Assembly: GCA_937912125.1 (NCBI GenBank)
Contig: CALDOK010000389.1
Location: 1-64,000, forward strand
DNA from: an uncultured Pseudomonadota bacterium
GTDB taxonomy: Bacteria; Myxococcota_A; UBA796; JAFGLY01
DNA length: 64,000 nt
Direction: 5' to 3'
The translations under genes and the position numbers were made by a program. Positions 1 through 9,891 of this stretch are shown here, piece by piece (position 1 is the stretch's first letter; every line of letters starts with the position of its first letter). A model generated the notes under the pieces. It saw only the letters and a list, made by a program, of their open reading frames with translations, had not been told where the DNA came from and did not search any database.

Positions 1-814
<814 letters not shown>

Positions 815-3046
815 TCAGCGGCGGCGCCTGATCCCCGCGCATCCCACCAAGGCCATCAGCGCGAGCCAGGGCGCGGCCGCCTGGCGCCCGCTCGCGCAGC
901 CGCCGCAGCCCTCGTCCGGGAAGCGCAGGCCGGGCGGGTCATCGCCGGAGTCGTCGGAGTCGTCGGCGGGGACGCCGTCGGTGTCGTCCGGGTCGTCACC
1001 AGCGGTCCCGCCCCCGGCGATGCGCAGGGTGGAGTAGTAGCGGTCGCCGTCCCAGCCCGAGGCGTCGGACCACTCCGGCCCGGTGATCTCCGTGCTCAGC
1101 TCGGGCGCCAGCCAGCAGCTCAGGCCCTCGGGGCCCCGGGCGCAGAGATCGGCGTCGCCGTCCCCGTCGATGTCCGCCGTGCGCAGGGTGGAGTAGTAGC
1201 GGTGGTCGTCCCAGCCCTGCTCGTCGGACAGGGCCGGCCCCTCGTGGGAGCTGCCGAAGCCTGCGCTCGCGCCCTCCCAGGGCCACCAGACCACCCCGGC
1301 GTCAGCCCGGGCCAGCAGGTCGAGGTCGCCGTCGCCGTCGAGGTCCGCGAGCTGCAGGGTGGCGTAGTTGCTGTGGTCCCCCCAGCCGCTGCTGTCGGCC
1401 AGGGCGGGCCCGTCGATGGCGTCGCCGAAGGTCACGCTGGCGCCGCTGCCCTCGGAGAGGTGGCAGGTGAAGGTGGTGGGGGAGCGGCCGCAGAGATCGG
1501 CCCGCCCGTCGCCGTCGACGTCGGCCATGCGGATGGTGGACCAGCTGCTCACGTCGTCCCAGCCGGCGTCATCGCTCCAGGTCGGGGCGCCCGCTACGGC
1601 CTCGAACGCCGCGCTCGCGCTGTCGTCGGAGGAGCGCCAGCAGTACTCCCTGGCGCCGCCGCGGGCACAGAGGTCTTCCCGGCCGTCGCCGTCGATGTCT
1701 CCCATGCGGATGGTGCCGTAGTAGCGGGGCCACACCCAGCCGAGCGCGTCGCTCAGGTCCTCCATGGCCACGGCGTCGCCGAAGGTCACGCTCGCGCCGC
1801 TGCCGGTGGAGGGCCAGCAGCGGAAGCCCGCGGCGGCACGGGCGCACAGGTCGTCGCGGCCGTCCCCTGTGATGTCGGCCAGCCGCAGGGTGCTCCAGTG
1901 ATCGATGCCGTCCCAGCCGGAGTCATCGCTCAGGGCTGGTCCCTGGATGGCCTGGCCGAAGCCGCCGTAGCTCCCCAGCCAGCACCGCACCCCGTCGGCG
2001 CCTCGGGCGCAGACGTCGGCGGTGCCGTCGCCGTCGAGGTCACCCCAGCGCAGGGTGCCGTAGTGCCGCTCGCTCGAGAACCCGTCGTCGTTGGACAGAT
2101 CCGCCAGCTCCCAGCGGGCCGGGAAGGCCGCGCCGGTGGAGCGGTAGCAGAGCAAGCCCGCCGCGGCCCGGGCGCAGGCGTCGGCCAGCCCGTCGCCGTC
2201 CACGTCCGTGGAGCCGCCGTCGAGCAGGTGGGCGTCGATCACCACGTCGTCCAGCCAGAAGTCGCAGCTCTCGGGGGCTCCTGTGCCGTCGGCCCAGACC
2301 GCCAGGTGGTTGGCCACGGTGCGCTCGGAGCCGTCGGATGGATCGTTGAGCACGCCGTTCGCGGCGGTCCAGACGGCCGACGATCCGCCGCCGTCCAGGT
2401 TCAGGGCCGTGTCGGCGCCCAGGTCCACCATCAGTGCGCCCAGCTGCTGGCAGGTCATGCCGTCGCTGCTCGAGGAGCGTCCGTCCACCACCACCATCCA
2501 CAGGGTGCGCCGGTCGGCGGACAGGCCCACGGCCGAGCGCGGGTTGAGGCTGGTGCAGTGGCTGGGGGCGGAGGTGTAGGAGGACAGGGCCACACCGCCC
2601 TCGACCAACTTGGGGAAGCCGCCCACGGCCTCGTCCATCCAGTCGGCGGGCTCGGCCCAGGTCTCCACCGGGTCGCTGATCCATGTGTGGTCCCGGCCGA
2701 AGGCGATGAAGCCGTTCCAGTCGTTGTCGGCCCGCCAGTACTCTCCTGCGCCCACGGCCATGCCCGTGGGCCAGTAGCCGTCGTAGGAGAAGAAGTCGCC
2801 GTTGATGGCGGCCTGGGCGCCCACGAGGCCGGCGAAGGACGAGACCGTGCGCTGACGCTCGCCCTCCTGGGTGGCGCGCACCTGGATCCCCCGGGCGCAG
2901 AGGTCCACCTCGAGGGCGTGGATCTGGTTGGGGTCCGCCGTGGTGCGGTGCAGGTAGCGCACCCCCGGGTGGGGGTCGGTCCAGGTGTCCGTGGCCTGGG
3001 CGGAGGGGGCCAGCAGCAGGGGGAACAGCCAGACGCTCGGGTTCAT
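815..3046 (-). CDS. Phosphodiester glycosidase-like (NAGPA) FG-GAP protein with MYXO-CTERM anchor
   Basis: 743 aa from the ATG at 3046, which begins a clean signal peptide (MNPSVWLF to about residue 18); longer upstream starts lack one. Residues about 40-253 fit the phosphodiester glycosidase / NAGPA family: AINGDFFSYDG (80-90), NPRSAVG (168-174), VVVDGR (186-190) and NLDGGGSS (216-223). Seven FG-GAP/VCBS repeats follow (D-x-D-G-D-G-x-A-D-L-C-A-R pattern), then an Asp-rich linker and a MYXO-CTERM-like end: GCGGCA, a hydrophobic helix, and RRRR. In known members the domain removes sugar phosphodiester caps; the substrate here is unknown. Probable location is the outer surface after myxosortase-type processing. 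It is divergent from the amidase and converges stop-to-stop with the gene at 2-814. Confidence 0.8.
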   Translation of the reverse strand: MNPSVWLFPLLLAPSAQATDTWTDPHPGVRYLHRTTADPNQIHALEVDLCARGIQVRATQEGERQRTVSSFAGLVGAQAAINGDFFSYDGYWPTGMAVGAGEYWRADNDWNGFIAFGRDHTWISDPVETWAEPADWMDEAVGGFPKLVEGGVALSSYTSAPSHCTSLNPRSAVGLSADRRTLWMVVVDGRSSSSDGMTCQQLGALMVDLGADTALNLDGGGSSAVWTAANGVLNDPSDGSERTVANHLAVWADGTGAPESCDFWLDDVVIDAHLLDGGSTDVDGDGLADACARAAAGLLCYRSTGAAFPARWELADLSNDDGFSSERHYGTLRWGDLDGDGTADVCARGADGVRCWLGSYGGFGQAIQGPALSDDSGWDGIDHWSTLRLADITGDGRDDLCARAAAGFRCWPSTGSGASVTFGDAVAMEDLSDALGWVWPRYYGTIRMGDIDGDGREDLCARGGAREYCWRSSDDSASAAFEAVAGAPTWSDDAGWDDVSSWSTIRMADVDGDGRADLCGRSPTTFTCHLSEGSGASVTFGDAIDGPALADSSGWGDHSNYATLQLADLDGDGDLDLLARADAGVVWWPWEGASAGFGSSHEGPALSDEQGWDDHRYYSTLRTADIDGDGDADLCARGPEGLSCWLAPELSTEITGPEWSDASGWDGDRYYSTLRIAGGGTAGDDPDDTDGVPADDSDDSGDDPPGLRFPDEGCGGCASGRQAAAPWLALMALVGCAGIRRRR

Positions 3047-3116
3047 GGGCACCTCGACCTGCGCGGCGCTTAACGCGTCGGCTGGTGGTGGGGCGCGGCG
3101 CCGAATACGGACTCCC

Positions 3117-4562
3117 ATGCTCTCTCTGCTCCAGGCATCAGCCACTCAGCTCGCCGCGCGCATGCGTCGGGGCGAGATCGATCCCATCGACGTCGTCGAG
3201 GCCCACATTCGGCGCGTGCAGCAGGTCAACCCGGTCCTGAACGCGCTGGTGGCCGATCGCTTCGACCAGGCCCGGGCCGAGGCTCGCGCGGCGGGGCGGC
3301 GCATCCGTCTGGCCGCCGACGGCGAGGTCTTGCCGCCGCTGCTGGGGGTGCCCTGCACGGTCAAGGAGTTCGTGGCGGTGCAGGGGATGCCGTGGACCGC
3401 GGGCATCGTGGCCCGGCGCGGGCGCCTGGCCGGCGGCGACGCCACGGTGGTCCAGCGGCTGCGGGCGGCGGGAGCCATCGTGCTCGGGGTCACCAACATG
3501 GCCGAAGGTGGGCTGTGGATGGAGGCTCGCAACCCGATCTATGGCCACACCCGCAACCCCTGGGATCTCCGCCGCACCGCGGGGGGCTCCAGCGGCGGCT
3601 GCGGCGCTCTGGTGGCCTGCGGCGCGGTGCCCTTCTCCATCGGAGCCGACATCGGCGGCTCCATCCGCATCCCGGCGGCCTTCTGCGGCGTCACGGGCCA
3701 CAAGCCCAGCGGGCGCATGGTGCCCACCACCGGTCACCTGCCACAGCCCCACGGCCAAGCCCGCGCGCTGCTGTGCCTGGGGCCCCTCGCCAGGCGCAGC
3801 GAGGATCTGCTCCCGCTGCTGCGCATCATGGCGGGTCCCGACGGGTTCGATCCCGTCGCCCGTGCTTTCCCACTCGCGGCGGACGAGCCGGCGCTGGAGC
3901 CTCGGGAGCTCGAGGTCTTTCCGGTCGAGGACCACCTGGGGGTGGCCATGTGGCCCGAGGCCCGCGAGGCCGTGCGCCGCGCGGCGCGGGCCCTCGAGGC
4001 GCTGGGCGCCAAGGTCCACCCACCCGACGCCTTGTCCCTGGGCAACGGGGTGTTGCCCTGGAGCGCAGCCCTGATGGTCCCCGGCGGCGAGCGCTACCGG
4101 GAGATCCTGGGGGATGGCCGCACCATCCCCCTGGCTCGCGAGGCCATGCTGCGGGTCATCGGGCGCAGCCAGCACAGCGGCCTGCCCCTGGTGGTCTGCC
4201 TGCTCGAGGCCTTGCTGGGCGGCATCCCCAGCGACTACGAGCGCGCCATGGTGCGCCTGGCGCAGCGTCGCCAGGCCCTCGAGGTGCGCATGGGCCCCCG
4301 CGCGGTGATCCTGCACCCCCCCTGGAGCCGGCCGGCGCCCCACCACCGGGCCGCGTTCCTGGGCCCCCTGGACTGGGTCTGCACGGCCCTGTTCAACGTC
4401 CTCGAGCTGCCGGCCACCGTGGTGCCGGTGGGCTCGGGCCGCCACGGCCTGCCCACGGCGGTGCAGGTCGTGGGCCGCAGGGGCGATGACGCCCGCACCA
4501 TCGCCGTGGCTCGCCTGCTCGAGCGCCAGCTGGGCGGCTGGGTGATGGCCGAGCCTCGCTGA
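3117..4562 (+). CDS. Amidase signature family hydrolase
   Basis: 481 aa; ATG at 3117. Amidase-signature enzymes hydrolyse amide bonds with a Ser-cisSer-Lys triad. All three residues are visible: Lys83 (CTVKEF), the cis-Ser in GGSSGG (Ser158), and the nucleophile in DIGGSIRIP (Ser182). The pattern around them, with a later HKPSGRMVPTTGH, is closest to the fatty acid amide hydrolase branch rather than GatA, because no GatB/C genes are nearby. No signal peptide is seen, so it is probably cytoplasmic. It diverges from the glycosidase-like gene across a 70-base gap and converges with the Ser/Thr kinase gene 12 bases downstream. Substrate unknown. Confidence 0.88.
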   Translation: MLSLLQASATQLAARMRRGEIDPIDVVEAHIRRVQQVNPVLNALVADRFDQARAEARAAGRRIRLAADGEVLPPLLGVPCTVKEFVAVQGMPWTAGIVARRGRLAGGDATVVQRLRAAGAIVLGVTNMAEGGLWMEARNPIYGHTRNPWDLRRTAGGSSGGCGALVACGAVPFSIGADIGGSIRIPAAFCGVTGHKPSGRMVPTTGHLPQPHGQARALLCLGPLARRSEDLLPLLRIMAGPDGFDPVARAFPLAADEPALEPRELEVFPVEDHLGVAMWPEAREAVRRAARALEALGAKVHPPDALSLGNGVLPWSAALMVPGGERYREILGDGRTIPLAREAMLRVIGRSQHSGLPLVVCLLEALLGGIPSDYERAMVRLAQRRQALEVRMGPRAVILHPPWSRPAPHHRAAFLGPLDWVCTALFNVLELPATVVPVGSGRHGLPTAVQVVGRRGDDARTIAVARLLERQLGGWVMAEPR

Positions 4563-4574
4563 CCCTGGCCGACC

Positions 4575-5909
4575 CTAGCTGACCGCCCACCCCACCAGCG
4601 CCACCGCCAGCGTCACCCCGGCCACGGCGTAGCCTGCCAGCGCGGCCACGGGATGGCGGACGGCGACGCGGGTCAGCTCGCTGAGCACCCGCTGGGTGAA
4701 GGTGACGTGGCACTGGATGGGGATGCGGCCCTCGGCGCGCTCGTCCAGGCGCTCGAGCATCGCCCGTGTGGATGGGTAGCGCTGCTCTCTGTCCTTGTGC
4801 ATCCCGGCGTGCACGAACCAGAGGATGTCCATGGGCACTTGACCCTGGGCGGCATGGCGCGGCAGCCTCAGGAGCTTGGGCTCCACCTCCTGTACGCCAG
4901 TGATCATGGCCTGGCTGTCCTGGTAATCGTGCAGGTAGTGCTCGAGGCCGACGAGCTCGTGGAGCATGACACACAGGGAGTAGATGTCGCTGCGGGCGTC
5001 CAGGGGTTCGCCGCGGGCCTGCTCTGGGGACATGTAGGCGGGGGTGCCCAGCACTTGGCCGGCGCGGGTGTCGCTGAGGCGCTCGCCGCTCTCTGCGGGA
5101 GTGCCCACCGCGGCGGGATCCGCCTGTGGTTCGGGCTGGCTGGGGTCCAGGGGCCGGGCCAGGCCCCAGTCCAGCACGGTCACCTCGCCGTGCTCGCCCA
5201 CCATCACGTTGGCGGGCTTGAGATCCCGGTGCAGGATCCCGGCGTCGTGGGCGAAGTCCACCGCCTCGAGCATGCCGCGGAACACCCGCATGCGCTCCTC
5301 GAAGCCGTAGCGGGCGTGGGTCTCCAGATCGCCCGCCTTGAGGTGCCGGATGATGTCGGCCAGGGTCTCGCCGTCCACGTACTTCATCACGAAGTAGTGG
5401 CGTCCCAGATCGTCGATGCCCACGTCGTGGATGGGCACGATGTTGGGGTGCTCGAGCTGGCCCACGGTGCGGATCTCGTCGGCGAAGCGGGCCAGGCCCG
5501 CCGCGTCCTCCAGGCCCACCCGGCGACGCTTGACCGCCACCATGCGGCCGATGTCGTTGTCCAGCACCGCCTCCACCTCACCCATGCCGCCCCGGCCCAG
5601 CTGCTGCTCGAGGCGGTAGCGGGGCTGGGGGCTGGTGGGGGTGACCGGCTCGCCGGCGCGGGGCAAGACGGTGAAGCGGAGGGGGGGATCCTGCGGGGGG
5701 GGCAGATCGGGGTCGGCGCCGAAGCCCCCTGGGGCCGCCACGGGCCTGGAGGGCGCCTCCGGTGAGGCTGGGCGGTCGGGGTCCCAGGTGTCCGAGCCGG
5801 GGTCGGGGGGCTCGAGCAGGGTGTTCGGGGCGTCGTCCTGTGGCCGCTCGAGGGTGTGCAGCCCGTCTACGAGGGGCAGGGTGTCTTGGCTGGGGGGCTT
5901 GGTGGTCAT
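4575..5909 (-). CDS. Membrane-anchored Ser/Thr protein kinase (Hanks type)
   Basis: 444 aa. A Pro/Asp-rich N-terminal region of about 105 residues precedes the kinase domain. Kinase motifs in order are LGRGGMGEV (P-loop, about 114-121), VAVKRR (ATP-binding Lys), HRDLKPANV (catalytic loop), LDWGLAR (DFG replaced by DWG, common in bacterial PknB-like kinases) and AYMSPEQA (activation segment end). A single hydrophobic helix ends the protein, so the kinase faces the cytoplasm with almost nothing outside. It starts 16 bases after the stop of the FGGY kinase and is probably the last gene of that operon. Confidence 0.92.
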   Translation of the reverse strand: MTTKPPSQDTLPLVDGLHTLERPQDDAPNTLLEPPDPGSDTWDPDRPASPEAPSRPVAAPGGFGADPDLPPPQDPPLRFTVLPRAGEPVTPTSPQPRYRLEQQLGRGGMGEVEAVLDNDIGRMVAVKRRRVGLEDAAGLARFADEIRTVGQLEHPNIVPIHDVGIDDLGRHYFVMKYVDGETLADIIRHLKAGDLETHARYGFEERMRVFRGMLEAVDFAHDAGILHRDLKPANVMVGEHGEVTVLDWGLARPLDPSQPEPQADPAAVGTPAESGERLSDTRAGQVLGTPAYMSPEQARGEPLDARSDIYSLCVMLHELVGLEHYLHDYQDSQAMITGVQEVEPKLLRLPRHAAQGQVPMDILWFVHAGMHKDREQRYPSTRAMLERLDERAEGRIPIQCHVTFTQRVLSELTRVAVRHPVAALAGYAVAGVTLAVALVGWAVS

Positions 5910-5925
5910 GGTGCGTCGCTCGCGG

Positions 5926-7509
5926 CTAGCCGTTGAGGCGGTGGTATACGCGGCGGCTGCCCTTGTGCAGCTCCAGGAAGGCCTCGAAGAGCTGCGCGTA
6001 GGTGGCGCTGTGCTTCGTGTTGGGCTCGAAGCGCGCGTCTACGGGCACCCGCTCGGGGATGGTGTCGAAGGCGATGTCCCCCAGGGCCACGCCGGCGATC
6101 AGGGCCGCGCCTCGGGCGTTGGCCAGGCGGGGCTGGGCCACCCGGTGGATGGGCCGTCCCAGCACGTCGGCGTAGACCTGGCACCAGGCGTCCGAGCGGG
6201 CACCGCCGCCGATGGCGCGCACGGGCTCGAGGCGCCGACCGACGAAGCGCTCGAGGTGCCCCAGCAGCCAGCGGGTGTTCAGGGCCACGCCCTCGTAGAC
6301 CGCCCGCACCAGCTGCTCGACGCTGGTGGTCATGCCGATGTTGTGGAAGCCGCCCCGCAGCAGGTGGTCGTCCACCGGGGTCTTCTCACCGTTGAGCCAT
6401 GGGGTGAAGATCACGCGGCCTGCTCCAGGAGCCGCGGAGAGCACCGCGGCGTCCAGGCGGGCATGCAGGTCGGGCGGTGGCGCGCCGCGCCCCAGGGGGC
6501 CTGGGGGGTAGAGCAGCGTGCGCACCAGCCAGTCGATGCAGCCGCCGGCCATGTCCTGCTCGTTGGCCGCGAACCAGCGGCCCGGAATGGACGAGGGCAG
6601 CGAGGCGATGGCATGCAGAGGATCGGTGCGCTTGAAGGGCACGTGGCACAGCAGCCATGACGAGGTGCCCAGGTAGAGGTGGGCCTGGTAGTCACGCACC
6701 GCTCCCGATCCGATGCAGGCGCTCTGCAGGTCGGCCGAGCCGGCCACCACGGGGATGTCCGCGGGCAGGCCCAGGGTGGCGGCCACCGCGGGCAGCAGGG
6801 GTCCCAGCACGGTGGGCGCGGGCACCAGAGGGGCGAGCTTGTGCAGGTCGATGCCTGCCTTCTTCGCCAGCCCGGAGTGGTAGCGCACGTCGGCGGCGTC
6901 CCGGTTGTCGCTGAGCCAGAACAGGGTGTTCGAGTCGAAGCTGGCGGCGGCCCGGCCGCAGAGCTTCAGGTTCCACCAGTCCTTGCTGCCCAGGAACCAG
7001 CGGGCGTCGCGGTAGACTTGGGGCTGGACATGCTTCCAGAACAGCACGTGGGCGATGTCGTCCTTGCCGCTGAGGCTGGGGCCCCCACCGGTGATGGGCA
7101 CCCAGCGGGCCACGTTCTGGATGCCGTAGCCCTGGAAGCCGATGCGGCCGCCCATCAGGCGCTGCACGTGGGGTGCGCCGCGACAGTCCAGCCAGGTCAT
7201 CGCCGGCGCCTCGGGCCGTCCGTCTGCGGCGCAGGCCACGGTGGTGGAGAAGGTGCTCGAGACGGCTACGGCGACGAGCTGCGAGGGTTCCGCGAGGCCC
7301 AGGGCCAGCAACTCGGCGGCGCCGTCCAGGAAGGCTCGCCACCAGCCCATGGGGTCTTGCTCCACACCCCCGTCTGGCAGGTGATCGGTGGGGGTGTCGC
7401 GGTTCACCCAGCCCAGGATCTCACCGCCGGTGGTGATCAGGGCCGTGCGCACCCCGGAGGTGCCGTGGTCGATGGCCAGGACGAGGCGGGGGTGGGCGGT
7501 AGCGCTCAT
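5926..7509 (-). CDS. FGGY-family carbohydrate kinase
   Basis: 527 aa. The family phosphorylates sugars or polyols with ATP. Visible are the N-terminal phosphate motif AIDHGTSGVRTALIT, VEQDP near residue 48, and the second FGGY signature AIGGGARSDAWCQVYADVLG in the C-terminal half. Length is typical of xylulokinase/glycerol-kinase relatives, but the substrate cannot be read from the sequence. The ATG lies one base after the TAG of the upstream oxidoreductase gene, which suggests translational coupling. The pairing of a dehydrogenase with a sugar kinase points to a small catabolic operon. Confidence 0.9.
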   Translation of the reverse strand: MSATAHPRLVLAIDHGTSGVRTALITTGGEILGWVNRDTPTDHLPDGGVEQDPMGWWRAFLDGAAELLALGLAEPSQLVAVAVSSTFSTTVACAADGRPEAPAMTWLDCRGAPHVQRLMGGRIGFQGYGIQNVARWVPITGGGPSLSGKDDIAHVLFWKHVQPQVYRDARWFLGSKDWWNLKLCGRAAASFDSNTLFWLSDNRDAADVRYHSGLAKKAGIDLHKLAPLVPAPTVLGPLLPAVAATLGLPADIPVVAGSADLQSACIGSGAVRDYQAHLYLGTSSWLLCHVPFKRTDPLHAIASLPSSIPGRWFAANEQDMAGGCIDWLVRTLLYPPGPLGRGAPPPDLHARLDAAVLSAAPGAGRVIFTPWLNGEKTPVDDHLLRGGFHNIGMTTSVEQLVRAVYEGVALNTRWLLGHLERFVGRRLEPVRAIGGGARSDAWCQVYADVLGRPIHRVAQPRLANARGAALIAGVALGDIAFDTIPERVPVDARFEPNTKHSATYAQLFEAFLELHKGSRRVYHRLNG

Positions 7510-7510
7510 G

Positions 7511-8731
7511 CTAGAACGGCAGATCCACCAGCTCCACCGAGCCGTCTGGGCGGACGCGCTCCACCACCACGCCCTCGAAGCTGCCCTGCTGGCCGGTGGT
7601 GGCCAAGACCGGCTTGACCAGGGCCAGGAAGTCGATGGGGGCGATGGCGGCTTCCGGGGGCAGCACGCCCGGCCCCTTGACCTTGCCCCGCTGCATCAGG
7701 ATAGCGCCCATGGCCGCGGGGATGCCCGTGCCCTCGCCCAGGGCCTGATCGGTGCTGGCCAGGGAGAAGACGAAGGTGGTGGGCTCGCCCTTGCGCAGGC
7801 CCCGCACGGCCACGCGGGTGCAGCCCCGCTGGATACCGAACTCACCCTCGGCCAGCAGGCGGTCCCGCTGCTGCAGCAGCCAGGCGATGGCGAAGTCGCG
7901 AGGGACCACGGCCTGGTCGCCCACAACAATGGGCTCCTGGCTGGTGAGGCCCAGGCGGGCCACCTCGGTGGTGAGCTCGAAGTAGGCGTCGGGCAGCACC
8001 GTGCCCCGGTTGGTCACCTGCCGGCAGGCGATGTGCTGGGGCATCGTTATCTGCTCGGGGTGGGGGTACGGATACACCGTGATGCCGTCGCCGATCAGGT
8101 GGAAGTCCACCTTCTGCCGCAGGGCCAAGCCGTCGGGCTCGAAGAAGCGCACATAGCGGAGCTCGCCCTCGAGGAACATGGGGATGTCCATGCCCATGCC
8201 GTGCAGACGGTGGGCCACCACGCCGGGGCCCTCGAAGGCCTCTCCCCCGTGGGCGTGGAAGATGTCGATGCTCCAGGTCTCCTGCAGCAGCATGTCCGCC
8301 GCCAGGCGGCCCAGCAGGTTGGTGATGCCCGGTGAGTTGCCCATGCCGATCAAGGCGTTGATGCCTGCGGCCTTGGCCTCGGGGTCCATGCTCAGCAGGT
8401 CGATGGTGGCGTCCACGTCGTCGCAGACGTCCACGTAGTTCACGCCCTCGTCGATGCAGGCCTGCAGCACGGGCCGGGCGAACTTGTAGAAGGGGCCGGT
8501 GCAGTTCAGGGCCACCTCGGCCCCCCGCACCACTGCGCGCACGCTGGCCACGTCCCCGGCGTCCACGTGGACCACGGTGACCTTCTCTCCTAGATCGGCC
8601 TGGACCTCGCGGGCTCGCTCCAGGTCGATGTCGGCGATCACCACGCGCTCACAGCTGCCGAAGGCCGCCAGGGTTCGGGCCGCGACGCGGCCGACCGCAC
8701 CGCTTCCGCCGAGGACTACCACTGTGCTCAT
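7511..8731 (-). CDS. Saccharopine dehydrogenase-like NAD(P)-binding oxidoreductase
   Basis: 406 aa from the ATG at 8731, preceded by GGGAG about six bases upstream; the open frame continues upstream without coding signs. The N-terminus is a Rossmann fold (VVVLGGSGAVGRVAARTL) followed by ADIDLERAREV, an acidic strand end that suggests NAD preference. LNCTGPFYKFA, VNYVDVCDD and GMGNSPGITNLL fit the saccharopine dehydrogenase / lysine dehydrogenase-like family. It is the first gene of the three-gene operon with the FGGY kinase and Ser/Thr kinase. Actual substrate unknown. Confidence 0.85.
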   Translation of the reverse strand: MSTVVVLGGSGAVGRVAARTLAAFGSCERVVIADIDLERAREVQADLGEKVTVVHVDAGDVASVRAVVRGAEVALNCTGPFYKFARPVLQACIDEGVNYVDVCDDVDATIDLLSMDPEAKAAGINALIGMGNSPGITNLLGRLAADMLLQETWSIDIFHAHGGEAFEGPGVVAHRLHGMGMDIPMFLEGELRYVRFFEPDGLALRQKVDFHLIGDGITVYPYPHPEQITMPQHIACRQVTNRGTVLPDAYFELTTEVARLGLTSQEPIVVGDQAVVPRDFAIAWLLQQRDRLLAEGEFGIQRGCTRVAVRGLRKGEPTTFVFSLASTDQALGEGTGIPAAMGAILMQRGKVKGPGVLPPEAAIAPIDFLALVKPVLATTGQQGSFEGVVVERVRPDGSVELVDLPF

Positions 8732-9109
8732 GGGATCTCCCTCTTCGAGGGGCTGGGGTTCTGGGGAAGGCGGCGAGGATACCACGAACACCCCGTCCGG
8801 CCCGCGATGATCGATGTCTCCCCGCGATCCATCGTCGCGTGGCGGGCCAGGCGCCGCCCGTGAAGCAGAGGGGGTGGTGCGCCCCGTTGTGGCTGATCCG
8901 TTTAGTCGAAGGCCCGTTTTCGCCATCTGCGATAGCCCGGATGCCGACGCTCGTTCACAGGCACGCCCCTTGCAACGCCGTGGGTTCCCTGGCTGGAGGA
9001 GTCCATCATCGCTCGCCTTGGCAAGCTCCTGCTCTCGTTCGCGCGACCTCTGGCCAAGGGACTGCTGGTCGGGCTGGCGCTGGTCTGGACCGTCGTCCTC
9101 CACCTGGGG
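8732..9109. other. Divergent intergenic region, partly coding if a non-standard start is used
   Basis: 378 bases between the oxidoreductase start and the first canonical start of the M15 peptidase. Bases 8995-9001 are a strong Shine-Dalgarno GGAGGAG, followed in the peptidase frame by ATC (9005) and ATC (9008) rather than ATG, GTG or TTG. The frame is open from there, so part of this region probably codes the peptidase N-terminus. Elsewhere I see no RNA gene or clear promoter. Confidence 0.5.
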
Positions 9110-9637
9110 GTGCTGGCCCTGGCGGGCTGGGTGGTCTTCACCCAGGGCTGGTGGATGGACTGGCTCCCTGGCGAAGACCTCGCCGATGTCGAGGCCCTGC
9201 ATCCGGAGCTGCGGCCCGCGGTGGACGCCGTGATCGCCCAGCTGGAGGAGGAGGGCTGGGAGGTTCGGGTCAGCTCGGCCTGGCGCAGCGCCGAGCGGCA
9301 GGAGGCCATCTTCGCCATCGGCCAGCTGGGAGAGCGCCTGGGCCAGAGTCCCTGGAGCCGCGTGCGCGGGGGAGGCTCGTGCCACAACCAGCTGCGCGAC
9401 GACGGTGGCCCGGGATCGGCGGCGGTGGACCTGTCCCCCGGCGGTGTGGAGAGCCTGGACGAGCGGGCGGCCTTCTACCAGGCCCTGGGCCAGGCGGCCG
9501 AGGATCAGGGGCTGCGTTGGGGTGGAAGCTTTGGTCACAGCAACCCGGTTTGGGCCCGCTACGGCATGGGTTGGGACCCGGCGCATGTGGAGGATCGGCA
9601 GCTGTGCAGGCGCCTGAAGGCCCGCAGTGACAGCTGA
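9110..9637 (+). CDS. M15-family D,D/L,D-peptidase-like protein, membrane anchored
   Basis: 175 aa from GTG 9110, the first canonical start. The frame is open further upstream and would add a basic and hydrophobic N-terminus (IIARLGKLLLSF...) if translation begins at ATC 9005/9008 behind GGAGGAG. The mature part has the M15 zinc-peptidase pattern: VSSAWRSAERQ, then SCH...AAVDLSP (His and Asp ligands, with about eight extra residues between them), RWGGSFGHSN and GWDPAHVE (D-x-x-H). Such enzymes cut peptidoglycan cross-links or stem peptides in the periplasm. The N-terminal hydrophobic segment suggests an inner-membrane anchor. It stands alone, convergent with the next gene. Confidence 0.75.
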   Translation: MLALAGWVVFTQGWWMDWLPGEDLADVEALHPELRPAVDAVIAQLEEEGWEVRVSSAWRSAERQEAIFAIGQLGERLGQSPWSRVRGGGSCHNQLRDDGGPGSAAVDLSPGGVESLDERAAFYQALGQAAEDQGLRWGGSFGHSNPVWARYGMGWDPAHVEDRQLCRRLKARSDS

Positions 9638-9724
9638 CGAAAGGGGTTTGGGCGAGGCGAGGCGCCGCGGCCTCGCATGCATCCCCAAGCCAGGAGCCTT
9701 GGGAGGCAGGAGACCCTGAGGATT

Positions 9725-9743
9725 CTCAGCCTTCACAGCTGAG
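9725..9743. terminator. Short hairpin between convergent genes
   Basis: CTCAGC, loop CTTCACA, GCTGAG: a perfect 6-bp stem in the 254-base gap between convergent genes (stops at 9637 and 9892). There is no T-run, so if it terminates it would do so weakly. The rest of the gap shows nothing I can name. Confidence 0.3.
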
Positions 9744-9891
9744 CTTCCATCGGTTTTCCACAGGCGGGAGGGGTGCTGGTTGTGTGCGAAAGTGTCGTTA
9801 CCAACGTAAACATCAGCAGTGACCGCTCACTTGCTCCGTCAAGACGTCCACAGAAAGTGGAAAACGAGGGGAGGCCCCCCAGCCCCCTGAC

